Shown: in pieces, positions 1-5,570 of the stretch
Position numbering within the stretch: the stretch's first letter is position 1
Layout: every line of letters begins with the position of its first letter
Source of the DNA: Chloroflexota bacterium
Lineage (GTDB): Bacteria; Chloroflexota; UBA6077; JACQUR01
Assembly: GCA_016210245.1 (NCBI GenBank)
Contig: JACQUR010000237.1
Location: 1 to 8,521 of the forward strand
DNA: 8,521 bases
Direction: 5' to 3'
Position numbers and translations under genes: made by a program
The notes under the pieces: model-generated
Told to the model about the DNA's origin: nothing
What the model saw: only the letters and a program-made list of their open reading frames with translations
Database searches by the model: none

Positions 1-45
1 CACCAGAACTGGGCAGACCCCTGGAGCATCGACACCTGGAGCTAG
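1..45 (+). CDS. 3' end of a truncated gene (last 14 codons), product unknown
   Basis: In the first frame the window opens with 14 sense codons, ending HQNWADPWSIDTWS, and a TAG stop at 43-45. Thirteen of the 14 third positions are G or C, as in the real genes of this window, while the other plus frames show no such bias. Three tryptophans in 14 residues is unusual but proteinlike. The same bases could instead encode the start of a minus-strand protein (ATG at 29-27), but that start has no ribosome binding site. If the plus reading is right, this gene converges on the solute-binding protein gene, and the repeats at 45-291 lie between the two 3' ends. The fragment is too short to assign a function. 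Confidence 0.3.
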   Translation, partial: HQNWADPWSIDTWS

Positions 46-162
46 GGCTATTCAGTTGTCCGGTTTCGAGCGGTCGCGGGATGGTCACCTGCCGCCCTGA
101 AGGGCGGGCCTAACGCCCAGGCCCGCCCTTCAGGGCGGCAGGTGCGGACAACTGAATAGCCC
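45..162. repeat. Compound inverted-repeat element (MITE- or REP-like), 118 bp
   Basis: Perfect 18-bp terminal inverted repeats (45-62, GGGCTATTCAGTTGTCCG, and 145-162) enclose a second perfect inverted repeat with 25-bp arms (86-110 and 120-144) and a 9-nt loop (111-119). The inner arms contain the smaller palindrome GCCCTGAAGGGC, typical of REP-like hairpins. About 23 unpaired bases (63-85) lie between outer and inner arms on the left only, so the folded form is a stem with a one-sided bulge. No target-site duplication is obvious. It has no open frame of its own. Its place between probably convergent genes would suit a transcription stop, but no T-run follows either side, so I do not call it an intrinsic terminator. 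Confidence 0.85.
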
Positions 163-175
163 CAGTGCGCGCACA

Positions 176-291
176 GACGCAGGGACGCGGGGAAAGCAGA
201 CAGAGGGCAGTCGGCAACAGGCAGAAAGCAGTGCAGCTCCCTGTCTCCGCGTCCTCGCGTCCCCGTGTCTGCGTCCCCGCGTCCCTGCGTC
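176..291. repeat. Octamer-phased inverted repeat downstream of the solute-binding protein gene
   Basis: The 18-nt stretch GACGCAGGGACGCGGGGA (176-193) is the exact reverse complement of 274-291. Both arms are made of 8-nt units: GAC recurs every 8 nt in the left arm, and GTC occurs at 251, 259, 267, 273, 281 and 289 in the right arm (spacings 8, 8, 6, 8, 8). The 80 nt between the arms show no coding potential. The repeat lies just beyond the minus-strand stop codon at 329. Positions 46-328 contain only this repeat and the preceding element, with no gene I can support. Confidence 0.75.
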
Positions 292-328
292 CGACAGGTC
301 TCCGCGCCAGGGTCCTGGAAACGCTGGC

Positions 329-1537
329 CTACTGGATCGCCTCCTTCAGCTTGGCGAGCGTAGCAGGAGGCAGGTTGAGCAACTCCTGGACGACCCGATT
401 GACTTCTTCGCCCGTCTTGGGGCGCACAGGCTGCTTCACCTTCTCCGCCGCGGCGCGGTAATCGGGATCGGCGTACGCCCTGTCGAAAGCCCTGCGGATG
501 GCCTGAACGCGATCCCTGGGGACATCTGGCGCGAGCGCAAAAGCGAGCGTCAACTGGCCGGGCGCATCGACGGCCTTGAGCATCGCCCTGGCCTCGTCTG
601 TCCTGGCCAGCTTCTCGGCCGCCGGCACTCCTTTCACGAACGGATGGTCCGGCGTTTCGGGCCCGGTGACGATGAGGATCCTGGCCAGCGGGTTGGAACC
701 CTCGAACATGTCCCGCGCGATGCTCGCCATGCCTTCGAAGGAGGTGCAGAAGCCCGGCACCTCGCCATTCTTCACCGCTTGACGCTGCGTGGCGCCACTC
801 TCGTAGCCGGTCACGATCTTGAACCTGGTCCCGATGGCCGCGTTCATGATCGCCGGCGGGTCGTAGGAGACGCTACCCTTGCCGAAGCTCGCCACGACCA
901 GCTCTTTGCCGCCACTGATGATCTCCTGGACGCTGGTGATGCCCGAGTCCGTCCGCGTCGCGCACGCGGCAGGAGTCCCATAGGTGCTCGCCACCCAGTT
1001 GTACTTCGCGCCGTCGAACTGCACCCCCGCCGCGCCAATGGCTTGCTGCAGGACGATGGTCACCTCGACGGCGCCAATCACGGTCCCGTCTTTCGGTTCG
1101 GTGTTGTACACGGTGTTAGCCGCCAGCATGTAGCCCGCGCCCGGCCTGTTCTCCACCACGATGGTGGGATTGCCAGGGATGTACCTGGACAGCACCTGCT
1201 GGATCATCCTGGCGTTGATGTCCACCGCGCCACCCGGCGCCATGCCGGCAATGATGCGGATGGTCTTGCCCTTGTAGAAGTCGGCTACCGCCTTCTCATC
1301 GAACTCGGCTGCCCTGGCGGCCGGCTGCTCGGTCGGCTTCGCGGCCGGGGCCGTGGTGGCCACGGGCTTGGGGGCAGGCGCTTCCGCCTTCGCCGGTGCC
1401 GCCGTCGGCGCTGGTTTGGCAGGGGCGGCCGTGGGAGCGGCCGCCTGGGGCGCGCACGCGCCCGCGGCCAGAATGGCGACGCTGGACAGCGCCAGCAGTC
1501 TGCGAGTGAATGGCAGATTCGCCTGTGGTCCGCGCAT
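329..1537 (-). CDS. Tripartite tricarboxylate transporter (TctC/Bug family) substrate-binding lipoprotein
   Basis: The 402-residue product is an extracytoplasmic solute-binding protein of the TctC/Bug family, which captures small carboxylates or related compounds for a TctAB permease. Residues 10-28 are a signal peptide (TRR, then a hydrophobic stretch) ending in a lipobox-like AGAC, so Cys28 is the likely lipidated residue. Residues 29-78 form an Ala/Pro/Lys linker with a repeated AAPTAAPAK pattern. The binding domain runs from about residue 88 to the end; KTIRIIAGMAPGGAVDINAR, VENRPGAG and DGTVIG are typical of the family. The start is set by GGGAGGA seven bases before ATG 1537; an upstream in-frame start at 1642 would translate only heptamer repeats. 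No tctA or tctB gene is visible, which is common because many Bug proteins are orphans. The ligand cannot be deduced. It lies downstream of the GrdE-like gene on the same strand, 174 nt away. Confidence 0.9.
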   Translation of the reverse strand: MRGPQANLPFTRRLLALSSVAILAAGACAPQAAAPTAAPAKPAPTAAPAKAEAPAPKPVATTAPAAKPTEQPAARAAEFDEKAVADFYKGKTIRIIAGMAPGGAVDINARMIQQVLSRYIPGNPTIVVENRPGAGYMLAANTVYNTEPKDGTVIGAVEVTIVLQQAIGAAGVQFDGAKYNWVASTYGTPAACATRTDSGITSVQEIISGGKELVVASFGKGSVSYDPPAIMNAAIGTRFKIVTGYESGATQRQAVKNGEVPGFCTSFEGMASIARDMFEGSNPLARILIVTGPETPDHPFVKGVPAAEKLARTDEARAMLKAVDAPGQLTLAFALAPDVPRDRVQAIRRAFDRAYADPDYRAAAEKVKQPVRPKTGEEVNRVVQELLNLPPATLAKLKEAIQ

Positions 1538-1543
1538 GTCCTG

Positions 1544-1550
1544 TCCTCCC
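1544..1550 (-). promoter_or_regulatory. Ribosome binding site fixing the start of the solute-binding protein
   Basis: On the minus strand GGGAGGA precedes ATG 1537-1535 with a spacing of about 6 nt. It favours this ATG over the longer frame starting at 1642, which would run through repeat DNA. Confidence 0.75.
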
Positions 1551-1553
1551 GCA

Positions 1554-1660
1554 CTGAGTCCTGAGTCCTGAGTCCTGAGTCCTGAGTGCTGAGTGCTGAG
1601 TGCCGAGTCATGAGTGGTCGTCCCTCGCTCAGGACTCAGCACTCAGCACTCAGCACTGAA
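1554..1660. repeat. Heptamer tandem array with inverted copy (CTGAGTC/CTGAGTG)
   Basis: Nine contiguous 7-nt units run from 1554 to 1616: four CTGAGTC, three CTGAGTG, then CCGAGTC and ATGAGTG. After a 16-nt gap the reverse complement follows in the same 7-nt phase: GACTCAG (1633-1639), CACTCAG (1640-1646), CACTCAG (1647-1653), CACTGAA. The array sits between the GrdE-like stop and the start of the solute-binding protein, so the transcript of that gap could fold into a long stem. Conceptual translation of such arrays gives a repetitive S/T/Q/D-rich artefact, which is why the upstream start of the neighbouring gene was refused. Confidence 0.9.
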
Positions 1661-1711
1661 CAGCTACCTGTGAATGAGTGTAAGGATGCCGAACGCGCTG
1701 GCGCGTCTGCG

Positions 1712-2962
1712 CTAATAGACCGCCGTGCCTACGTGGATGCCTCCCTGCCAGTCGAGGGAGCCGCAGAGCACCGTGAACGCCAGATCCAGGCGCCCCAGCG
1801 GGTCCTGGCCGTCGCTCAGCCGGTCGCCGCCGATGACGCGCTCCATTGGCAGGTCCAGGCTGATCAGCTCGCACATGGTTCCGCTCGAGACGATGGCGTT
1901 GGCGCGGGCCGAGGCGTGGACGAGTGGGAAGGAGCCGCCGGTGCCGCCCTCTTCCTGGGTCAGGATGACGCTCGACAGGCCCAGCTCCTCGCAGCGGTCG
2001 CAGCAGATCATCACGTCGACCTCCGCCTGTCCGCCGCCTTCCTTGCCGATGATCACCCCGTCGGCGCCCAGCAGGTCCCTGGCCATCCGCGCGGCCAGGA
2101 GGGCGGTTCGCTCCTTGTGGGCGAAGACCGAGTTGTGGTTGGCGAGGATCGTCCCGGCCAGCCACAGGTCCTTCCCCTGGCGGGCCAGGAGCTGGTTGGT
2201 GACACCGTTGTTCTGGTGGTTGTAGGTGGCGCTCCTGGTAGGAAAGGTATGGCCGTTGTGAACGATGGCCCCGTCGATCCCCTCGGTTGGGCCGATCAAG
2301 GTGGGGAAGGGCACGGCGAACGGGACGCCGTAGAACAGCTCCTCTCGCCCGAAGCCGCGGCACTGGAGATAGTAGATGTAGGCGATCTTCGGCAGGGTGC
2401 TGCCCGGCTGGGGCCGCGGCCAGTCGTGGGTGACGACCTCGGTCGGCAGGTGGCCCAGGCTGGCCTTCGCCAGGTAGATGGCCGCCTTCAGCTTGGCCTC
2501 CAGGATGGCCTTCACGAAGCCGACGTGGTCGACCCCTTCGGCCGGCGTGGGAGTCACCACCAGGTTGATGGTGCGGCCGAACTTGGCGAAGTCGGCCCCC
2601 CAGCCTGCCATGTCGATGATCTGTTCCATTGAGTCGTGGATCCCGCCGGCCGCCACCACGACCGCCAGACCGGAGAGCGCGTTGGTCCGTCCGGAGCCGG
2701 CCACGTACAGCGGCGCGGCCAGCCCGGGAAAGTAGTCCTGCCCGCCCGACACCTTGATCCGTGGCTCGACCACGTCCTGCACGTGGATGATCCGCGTGCG
2801 CGTCCCCGGCACGGCCAGGTCGACCTGTACCCTGGCGAACCGGTCGTCGGCCTCGATCAGCGCCCGCAGCTCGGCCACGTCCACCTGGAGCGTTTCGCCC
2901 ACCAGCCGAGTGGGGCTGCCAAAGGTCACCTCCGAGATTGGAAAGAGCGCCAACTCGAGCAT
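1712..2962 (-). CDS. GrdE-like protein: glycine/sarcosine/betaine reductase component B subunit homologue
   Basis: The 416-residue product resembles the substrate-specific proprotein of component B of glycine, sarcosine or betaine reductase (GrdE/GrdG/GrdI type), and its length matches the family. Family-like stretches are TFGSPTRL near the N-terminus, GAIV (231-234), TYNHQNN (246-252), GKDLWLAGTILANHN (263-277), KERTALLAARMA (283-294), GADGVIIGKEGGG (299-311) and LPMERVIGG (371-379). Classical proproteins are cleaved at an internal cysteine that becomes a pyruvoyl group. From memory that site precedes the HQNN segment, and residues 231-252 here contain no cysteine. The cysteines present are C201, C320, C321, C324, C364 and C400, including a CCxxC cluster. 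No GrdB selenoprotein gene is visible. The start is set by AAGGAGGAG just before ATG 2962. Family assignment is firm; reductase activity is doubtful. Confidence 0.8.
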   Translation of the reverse strand: MLELALFPISEVTFGSPTRLVGETLQVDVAELRALIEADDRFARVQVDLAVPGTRTRIIHVQDVVEPRIKVSGGQDYFPGLAAPLYVAGSGRTNALSGLAVVVAAGGIHDSMEQIIDMAGWGADFAKFGRTINLVVTPTPAEGVDHVGFVKAILEAKLKAAIYLAKASLGHLPTEVVTHDWPRPQPGSTLPKIAYIYYLQCRGFGREELFYGVPFAVPFPTLIGPTEGIDGAIVHNGHTFPTRSATYNHQNNGVTNQLLARQGKDLWLAGTILANHNSVFAHKERTALLAARMARDLLGADGVIIGKEGGGQAEVDVMICCDRCEELGLSSVILTQEEGGTGGSFPLVHASARANAIVSSGTMCELISLDLPMERVIGGDRLSDGQDPLGRLDLAFTVLCGSLDWQGGIHVGTAVY

Positions 2963-2964
2963 GT

Positions 2965-2973
2965 CTCCTCCTT
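2965..2973 (-). promoter_or_regulatory. Ribosome binding site of the GrdE-like gene
   Basis: The minus strand reads AAGGAGGAG followed by AC and ATG 2962-2960, a near-ideal Shine-Dalgarno sequence. It rules out the longer in-frame start at 3049, which would also lie upstream of most of the leader. Confidence 0.85.
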
Positions 2974-3005
2974 CACGGCCACGCTTGCTCGCTTGCCCCC
3001 GGCCA

Positions 3006-3037
3006 CCTCGGCGCCCGTACTGGTTGGGGCGCCGAGG
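3006..3037 (-). promoter_or_regulatory. Hairpin in the 5' leader of the GrdE-like gene
   Basis: The 11-nt arm CCTCGGCGCCC (3006-3016) is the exact reverse complement of 3027-3037, with a 10-nt loop. It lies within the leader implied by the predicted promoter at 3052-3080, about 45 nt before the start codon. No T-run follows, so a plain terminator is unlikely. It might be a stability element or part of an antitermination site, which is inference. Confidence 0.5.
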
Positions 3038-3051
3038 CCGCGAGGGCATAC

Positions 3052-3080
3052 AGTAGAAACCACCCCGCAGAGCTTGTCAA
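3052..3080 (-). promoter_or_regulatory. Predicted sigma70-type promoter for the GrdE-like gene
   Basis: On the minus strand a perfect -35 box, TTGACA (3080-3075), is followed after 17 nt by TCTACT (3057-3052), which matches TATAAT at four of six positions. Transcription would begin near 3045, giving a leader of about 80 nt with the 3006-3037 hairpin and a strong ribosome binding site. The -35 box lies 10 nt from the end of the 82-bp palindrome. Exact consensus and spacing in GC-rich DNA make this credible, though it is sequence evidence only. Confidence 0.6.
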
Positions 3081-3090
3081 TGGCTCGCTG

Positions 3091-3172
3091 CACGCCTGAA
3101 TCCGTGAGTTCGAGCCTGGAACCTGCACCCTTGGGTGCAGGTTCCAGGCTCGAACTCACGGATTCAGGCGTG
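3091..3172. repeat. 82-bp near-perfect palindrome
   Basis: The 40 bases at 3091-3130 are the exact reverse complement of 3133-3172, with only TT between the arms. Pairing stops at both ends because the flanking bases are both G. It lies between the response-regulator stop codon and the promoter of the GrdE-like gene. RNA from either strand would fold into one long hairpin, and the DNA could extrude a cruciform. No T-run follows. Unlike most other junction repeats it shows no 7- or 8-nt phase. Positions 2963-3274 as a whole hold the leader, promoter, this palindrome and the GTCGAC repeats, with no gene. Confidence 0.95.
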
Positions 3173-3213
3173 GTGAGAGCAGGAGGGATGTGCTTGACAG
3201 AGCGCTATCCTGG

Positions 3214-3270
3214 GTCGACAGTCGACCGTTCGCTCGTGCCCTGTCGACTATGAACTGTCGACTGTCGACG
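3214..3270. repeat. GTCGACN heptamer repeat downstream of the response regulator
   Basis: Units GTCGACA (3214-3220) and GTCGACC (3221-3227) are followed after 15 nt by GTCGACT (3243-3249), ATGAACT, GTCGACT (3257-3263) and GTCGACG (3264-3270), the last four in strict 7-nt phase. The left pair and the last pair form an inverted repeat of about 12 bp. It lies only a few bases beyond the regulator's stop codon. The same unit recurs at 5516-5550, on the other side of the kinase gene. Confidence 0.85.
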
Positions 3271-3274
3271 CGGT

Positions 3275-3877
3275 CTAGTCGGACTTCCCCACCTGGTGGG
3301 CCAGCAGGATCGCCTCCGCGACTTCGCGCATGGACTTGCGACTGTTCATGGAGAGCTTTTGGATCTGGCGGAACGCCTCGGCCTCGCGCAGCCCTTTGGT
3401 GTCCATCAACAGGCCCTTGGCGCGCTCGACGATCTTCCGCGTCTCGAGCGCCTCGCGCGTATCGCCCAACTCCCGCTCCAGGGCACGGAACTCCTTGTAG
3501 CGCGCCAGCGCCACCTCGATGGCCGGCTGCAGCTCGGCCTCGCCGAAGGGCTTGACGATGTAGCCCATGACGCCCGCGTCCTTGGCGCCCTCCACGAACT
3601 CGCGATCGGAATACGCCGTCAGCAGCAGCACCGGCGCTACCTTCTCCTCGGTCAGCAAGCGGGCAGCCGAGATGCCATCCAGATCCGGCATCTTGATGTC
3701 CATGATGACCAGGTCCGGGTGGAGCTCCCGGGCCAGGTTCAGCGCGCTCACCCCGTCGCCGGCCTCGCCGACCACAAGGTATCCCAGGTTGGACAACATC
3801 CCGCGCTGGTCCATGCGCGAGATCGACTCGTCCTCCGCCAGCACAATCCTGGTCTGTGTCACCTTGCCCCCCCCCAT
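3275..3877 (-). CDS. pdtaR: PdtaR-like response regulator (receiver + ANTAR RNA-binding domain)
   Basis: The 200-residue protein has an N-terminal receiver and a C-terminal ANTAR domain, the arrangement of PdtaR, EutV and NasR-type antiterminators that bind paired hairpins in mRNA leaders after phosphorylation. Receiver residues are intact: acidic pair E15/D16, phosphoacceptor D60 in VIMDIKMPDLDG, T87, and K109 in VKPF. A helical linker (about 125-145) leads to the ANTAR domain at about 146-191 (ETRKIVERAKGLLMDTKGL, then a helix with EAFRQIQKLSM and SMREVAEAIL). I chose ATG 3877 because GGAGAG lies 7 nt upstream. ATG 3892 has no ribosome binding site, and GTG 3862 is possible. A run of nine Gs follows ATG 3877 directly. 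The cognate kinase gene lies just upstream, separated by an 8-heptamer hairpin. Family and pairing are near certain; the exact start is not. Confidence 0.93.
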   Translation of the reverse strand: MGGGKVTQTRIVLAEDESISRMDQRGMLSNLGYLVVGEAGDGVSALNLARELHPDLVIMDIKMPDLDGISAARLLTEEKVAPVLLLTAYSDREFVEGAKDAGVMGYIVKPFGEAELQPAIEVALARYKEFRALERELGDTREALETRKIVERAKGLLMDTKGLREAEAFRQIQKLSMNSRKSMREVAEAILLAHQVGKSD

Positions 3878-3896
3878 CCCCGATCTCTCCATGCCG

Positions 3897-3955
3897 GAGT
3901 GCAGATTTGAGAGTGCAGAGTGAACTCTGCACTCTGCACTCTCAAATCTGCACTC
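3897..3955. repeat. Heptamer-phased hairpin between kinase and response-regulator genes
   Basis: Perfect 25-nt arms (3897-3921 and 3931-3955) flank a 9-nt spacer. From 3898 to 3953 the sequence divides into eight 7-nt units: AGTGCAG, ATTTGAG, AGTGCAG, AGTGAAC, TCTGCAC, TCTGCAC, TCTCAAA, TCTGCAC. Because TCTGCAC is duplicated, an alternative 11-bp pairing (3911-3921 with 3924-3934) exists in a register shifted by one unit. It fills nearly the whole gap between the kinase stop and the regulator start, so it would form within the shared mRNA and could affect relative expression. No T-run follows. Confidence 0.9.
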
Positions 3956-3958
3956 TTT

Positions 3959-5464
3959 CTATGAGGTGAGCGCCTGCCAGCGCGGAAAGGAGATGACCGC
4001 GTGTACGCCTCGCCCATTCTTGAGGTCGAACTGGCCTTTCAGGTCCTCGCGCACCAGCGTCTGGACGATCTGCAAGCCCAGCCCGCCCTGGGCCAGTTGG
4101 AAGCCTTCGGGCAAGCCGCGCCCGTCGTCTTGGATCTCGATCCGCATGCTCTCGCGGTCCTCGAACAGGCGGACGTTGATGATGCCCTCGCTCAGGTCGC
4201 GATAGCCGTGCTCGACCGCGTTCTGCAGCAGCTCGTTGATGATGAGCGCGCACGAGGTTGCCTGCTGGGCCGGCAGGCAGAAGTTCTTGGGCCCCTCCAG
4301 CCGCAGGCTGATCCGCTTGTCCGGATCGAGGATGCCGTGGGTGACCTCGCTCAGGATCCGGTTGCTGACCTCGTGGATGTTGATCATGCTGGCCTCGTCC
4401 TGGGAGAGGAACTCGTGGACCACGGCGATGCTCAGGATGCGGCTGATGCTCTGGTGGAGTATCTCGGCCACCTCGTGCGACCCCGTCCGCCGCGCCTGCA
4501 GGCGCAGCAGCGCGGCGATGGTCTGCAGATTGTTCTTCACCCGGTGGTGGATCTCCTGGATCATGGCCGACTTGATCTTGAGCTCCTGCTCCTTGCCGAC
4601 CTCTTCGGTGATGTCCTGGATGACCACCAGCGCGCCCACCGGCTGGTTGGTGCGCGGGCCGAAGCGCGCGAGGAACCCCTCGGAGTCGCCGGGCAGGAGT
4701 GGAATCACCCGCTTGATCCAGATCAGCTCCTGTTCCTGCACCCGCTGCTCCAGGCAGACCCCCAGCTCCATGGCCTTGAAGCAGATGTACTCGTTGGTGT
4801 CGAGCTCGGCGATCTGGGTCTTGAGCAGGCTATCGGCGTAGCCCAGGCGGCGGTAGAGGTGCTCGGCGATGGCGCTGATGTAGACGATCTGTCCGCGCGC
4901 GTCGATCACCATCGGCCCATCGTGTACGCCCATGCGCCCCAGTGCGTCCCCGCCCTCGAGTCGCCCGCCGAGCACGCTCTCTCGCACCCGCCCCACGGCA
5001 TGGCGGAACACCGGGCTCTTCTTGCGCTGGCGCTCGTGCTCCAGCACGGCGATCTCGCTGGACAGGGCGGCGATGACCTGGCCCCGCCCGTTGGTGACCG
5101 GGAAGACCTCCTGCACGGTAGGGACGCCACGAACCATGGTCCCCTTCACCGCGTGCCGTGGGTGGTAGCCAAAGAGCACCCGAAAGACGGTGGGCGCCCC
5201 TTCACGCCGGATCGTCTCGCCGACCATCGACCCCGAGTAGAGGCTGGGCACGGGCTGGGGTTGCGCTTGCGCCGCGACCACAGCCTCGTCGCCGGCCCGC
5301 GCATAGAGCAGCAGGTCGCCGTGGGTCAGATCGGCGAGCAGGTTCAGATTGCGGACCACCCGCTCGAGCAGCTCGAGGTCGTCCGCGGCGAGGTCAGTGC
5401 AGCGGTGGTAGTAGCCGCGCATGAACGGTGTCCGCGCGAAACCGGTTGCTGGTGCATTCTGCAC
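3959..5464 (-). CDS. pdtaS: PdtaS-like cytosolic sensor histidine kinase (GAF-like, PAS, HisKA_2, HATPase)
   Basis: The 501-residue protein lacks membrane segments and matches soluble PdtaS-type kinases, which phosphorylate ANTAR regulators. Residues 1-150 resemble the GAF-like N-terminal sensor domain of this family. A PAS domain spans about 175-290, ending VVIQDITEEVGKEQELK. The HisKA_2 dimerisation domain starts near 298, with the H-box EIHHRVKNNLQTIAALLRLQ (phosphoacceptor H306 or H307). The ATPase domain has an N-box, NELLQNAVEHG (N410, E411, N415, H419), a G1-box, DDGRG (446-450), and a G2-box, GGLGL (460-464), so it should be active. The start is GTG 5464. It has no Shine-Dalgarno, but TATAAT lies six bases upstream, suggesting a leaderless transcript. 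The partner regulator follows on the same strand. The sensed signal cannot be read from the sequence. Confidence 0.93.
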   Translation of the reverse strand: MQNAPATGFARTPFMRGYYHRCTDLAADDLELLERVVRNLNLLADLTHGDLLLYARAGDEAVVAAQAQPQPVPSLYSGSMVGETIRREGAPTVFRVLFGYHPRHAVKGTMVRGVPTVQEVFPVTNGRGQVIAALSSEIAVLEHERQRKKSPVFRHAVGRVRESVLGGRLEGGDALGRMGVHDGPMVIDARGQIVYISAIAEHLYRRLGYADSLLKTQIAELDTNEYICFKAMELGVCLEQRVQEQELIWIKRVIPLLPGDSEGFLARFGPRTNQPVGALVVIQDITEEVGKEQELKIKSAMIQEIHHRVKNNLQTIAALLRLQARRTGSHEVAEILHQSISRILSIAVVHEFLSQDEASMINIHEVSNRILSEVTHGILDPDKRISLRLEGPKNFCLPAQQATSCALIINELLQNAVEHGYRDLSEGIINVRLFEDRESMRIEIQDDGRGLPEGFQLAQGGLGLQIVQTLVREDLKGQFDLKNGRGVHAVISFPRWQALTS

Positions 5465-5470
5465 GCCGGA

Positions 5471-5476
5471 ATTATA
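5471..5476 (-). promoter_or_regulatory. Consensus -10 box of a probable leaderless kinase transcript
   Basis: The minus strand has a perfect TATAAT (5476-5471) with exactly six bases between it and the GTG start codon at 5464. A transcript would therefore start at or within a base or so of the GTG. No good -35 box is seen at 16-18 nt spacing (GCCTGA, GGCCTG, TGGCCT). A perfect TATAAT is notable in DNA this GC-rich, and leaderless starts of this kind are common in several high-GC lineages. Confidence 0.55.
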
Positions 5477-5515
5477 GCGAGGCCCGGGAAGCTCAGGCCA
5501 GTCGAGCCAGAGGGG

Positions 5516-5550
5516 GTCGACAGTCGACTGTGGACGGTCGACTGTCGACT
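5516..5550. repeat. GTCGACT heptamer repeat upstream of the kinase
   Basis: Five consecutive 7-nt units: GTCGACA, GTCGACT, GTGGACG, GTCGACT, GTCGACT. The first 13 bases (5516-5528) are the reverse complement of 5537-5549, giving a 13-bp inverted repeat with an 8-nt loop. It lies between the receiver-like gene (ending at 5571) and the kinase promoter. The unit is the same as at 3214-3270, so the kinase-regulator pair is bracketed by one repeat type. Confidence 0.85.
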
Positions 5551-5570
5551 TGATTGGCCGTGCCCTGCCC

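Noticed and set aside
644..1564. Open frame of 306 codons on the plus strand opposite the solute-binding protein
   Set aside because: It is rich in Arg, Gly and His, has no recognisable motif, and overlaps a clear TctC-family gene on the other strand.
1554..1660. CRISPR array
   Set aside because: Units are 7 nt, contiguous and without unique spacers, and no cas gene is present.
1586..2632. Open frame of 348 codons on the plus strand opposite the GrdE-like gene
   Set aside because: It begins inside the heptamer repeat and is antisense to a well-supported gene.
1712..2962. Selenocysteine-encoding UGA or a GrdB subunit
   Set aside because: The GrdE-like frame has no internal stop, and no GrdB-like frame interrupted by TGA was seen near it.
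3091..3172. Intrinsic terminators at this and the other long hairpins
   Set aside because: None of the hairpins is followed by a T-run on the transcribed strand, so a Rho-independent terminator is not supported.
3194..3222. TTGACA on the plus strand at 3194-3199 as a promoter
   Set aside because: No -10-like hexamer lies at 16-18 nt, and no plus-strand gene follows.
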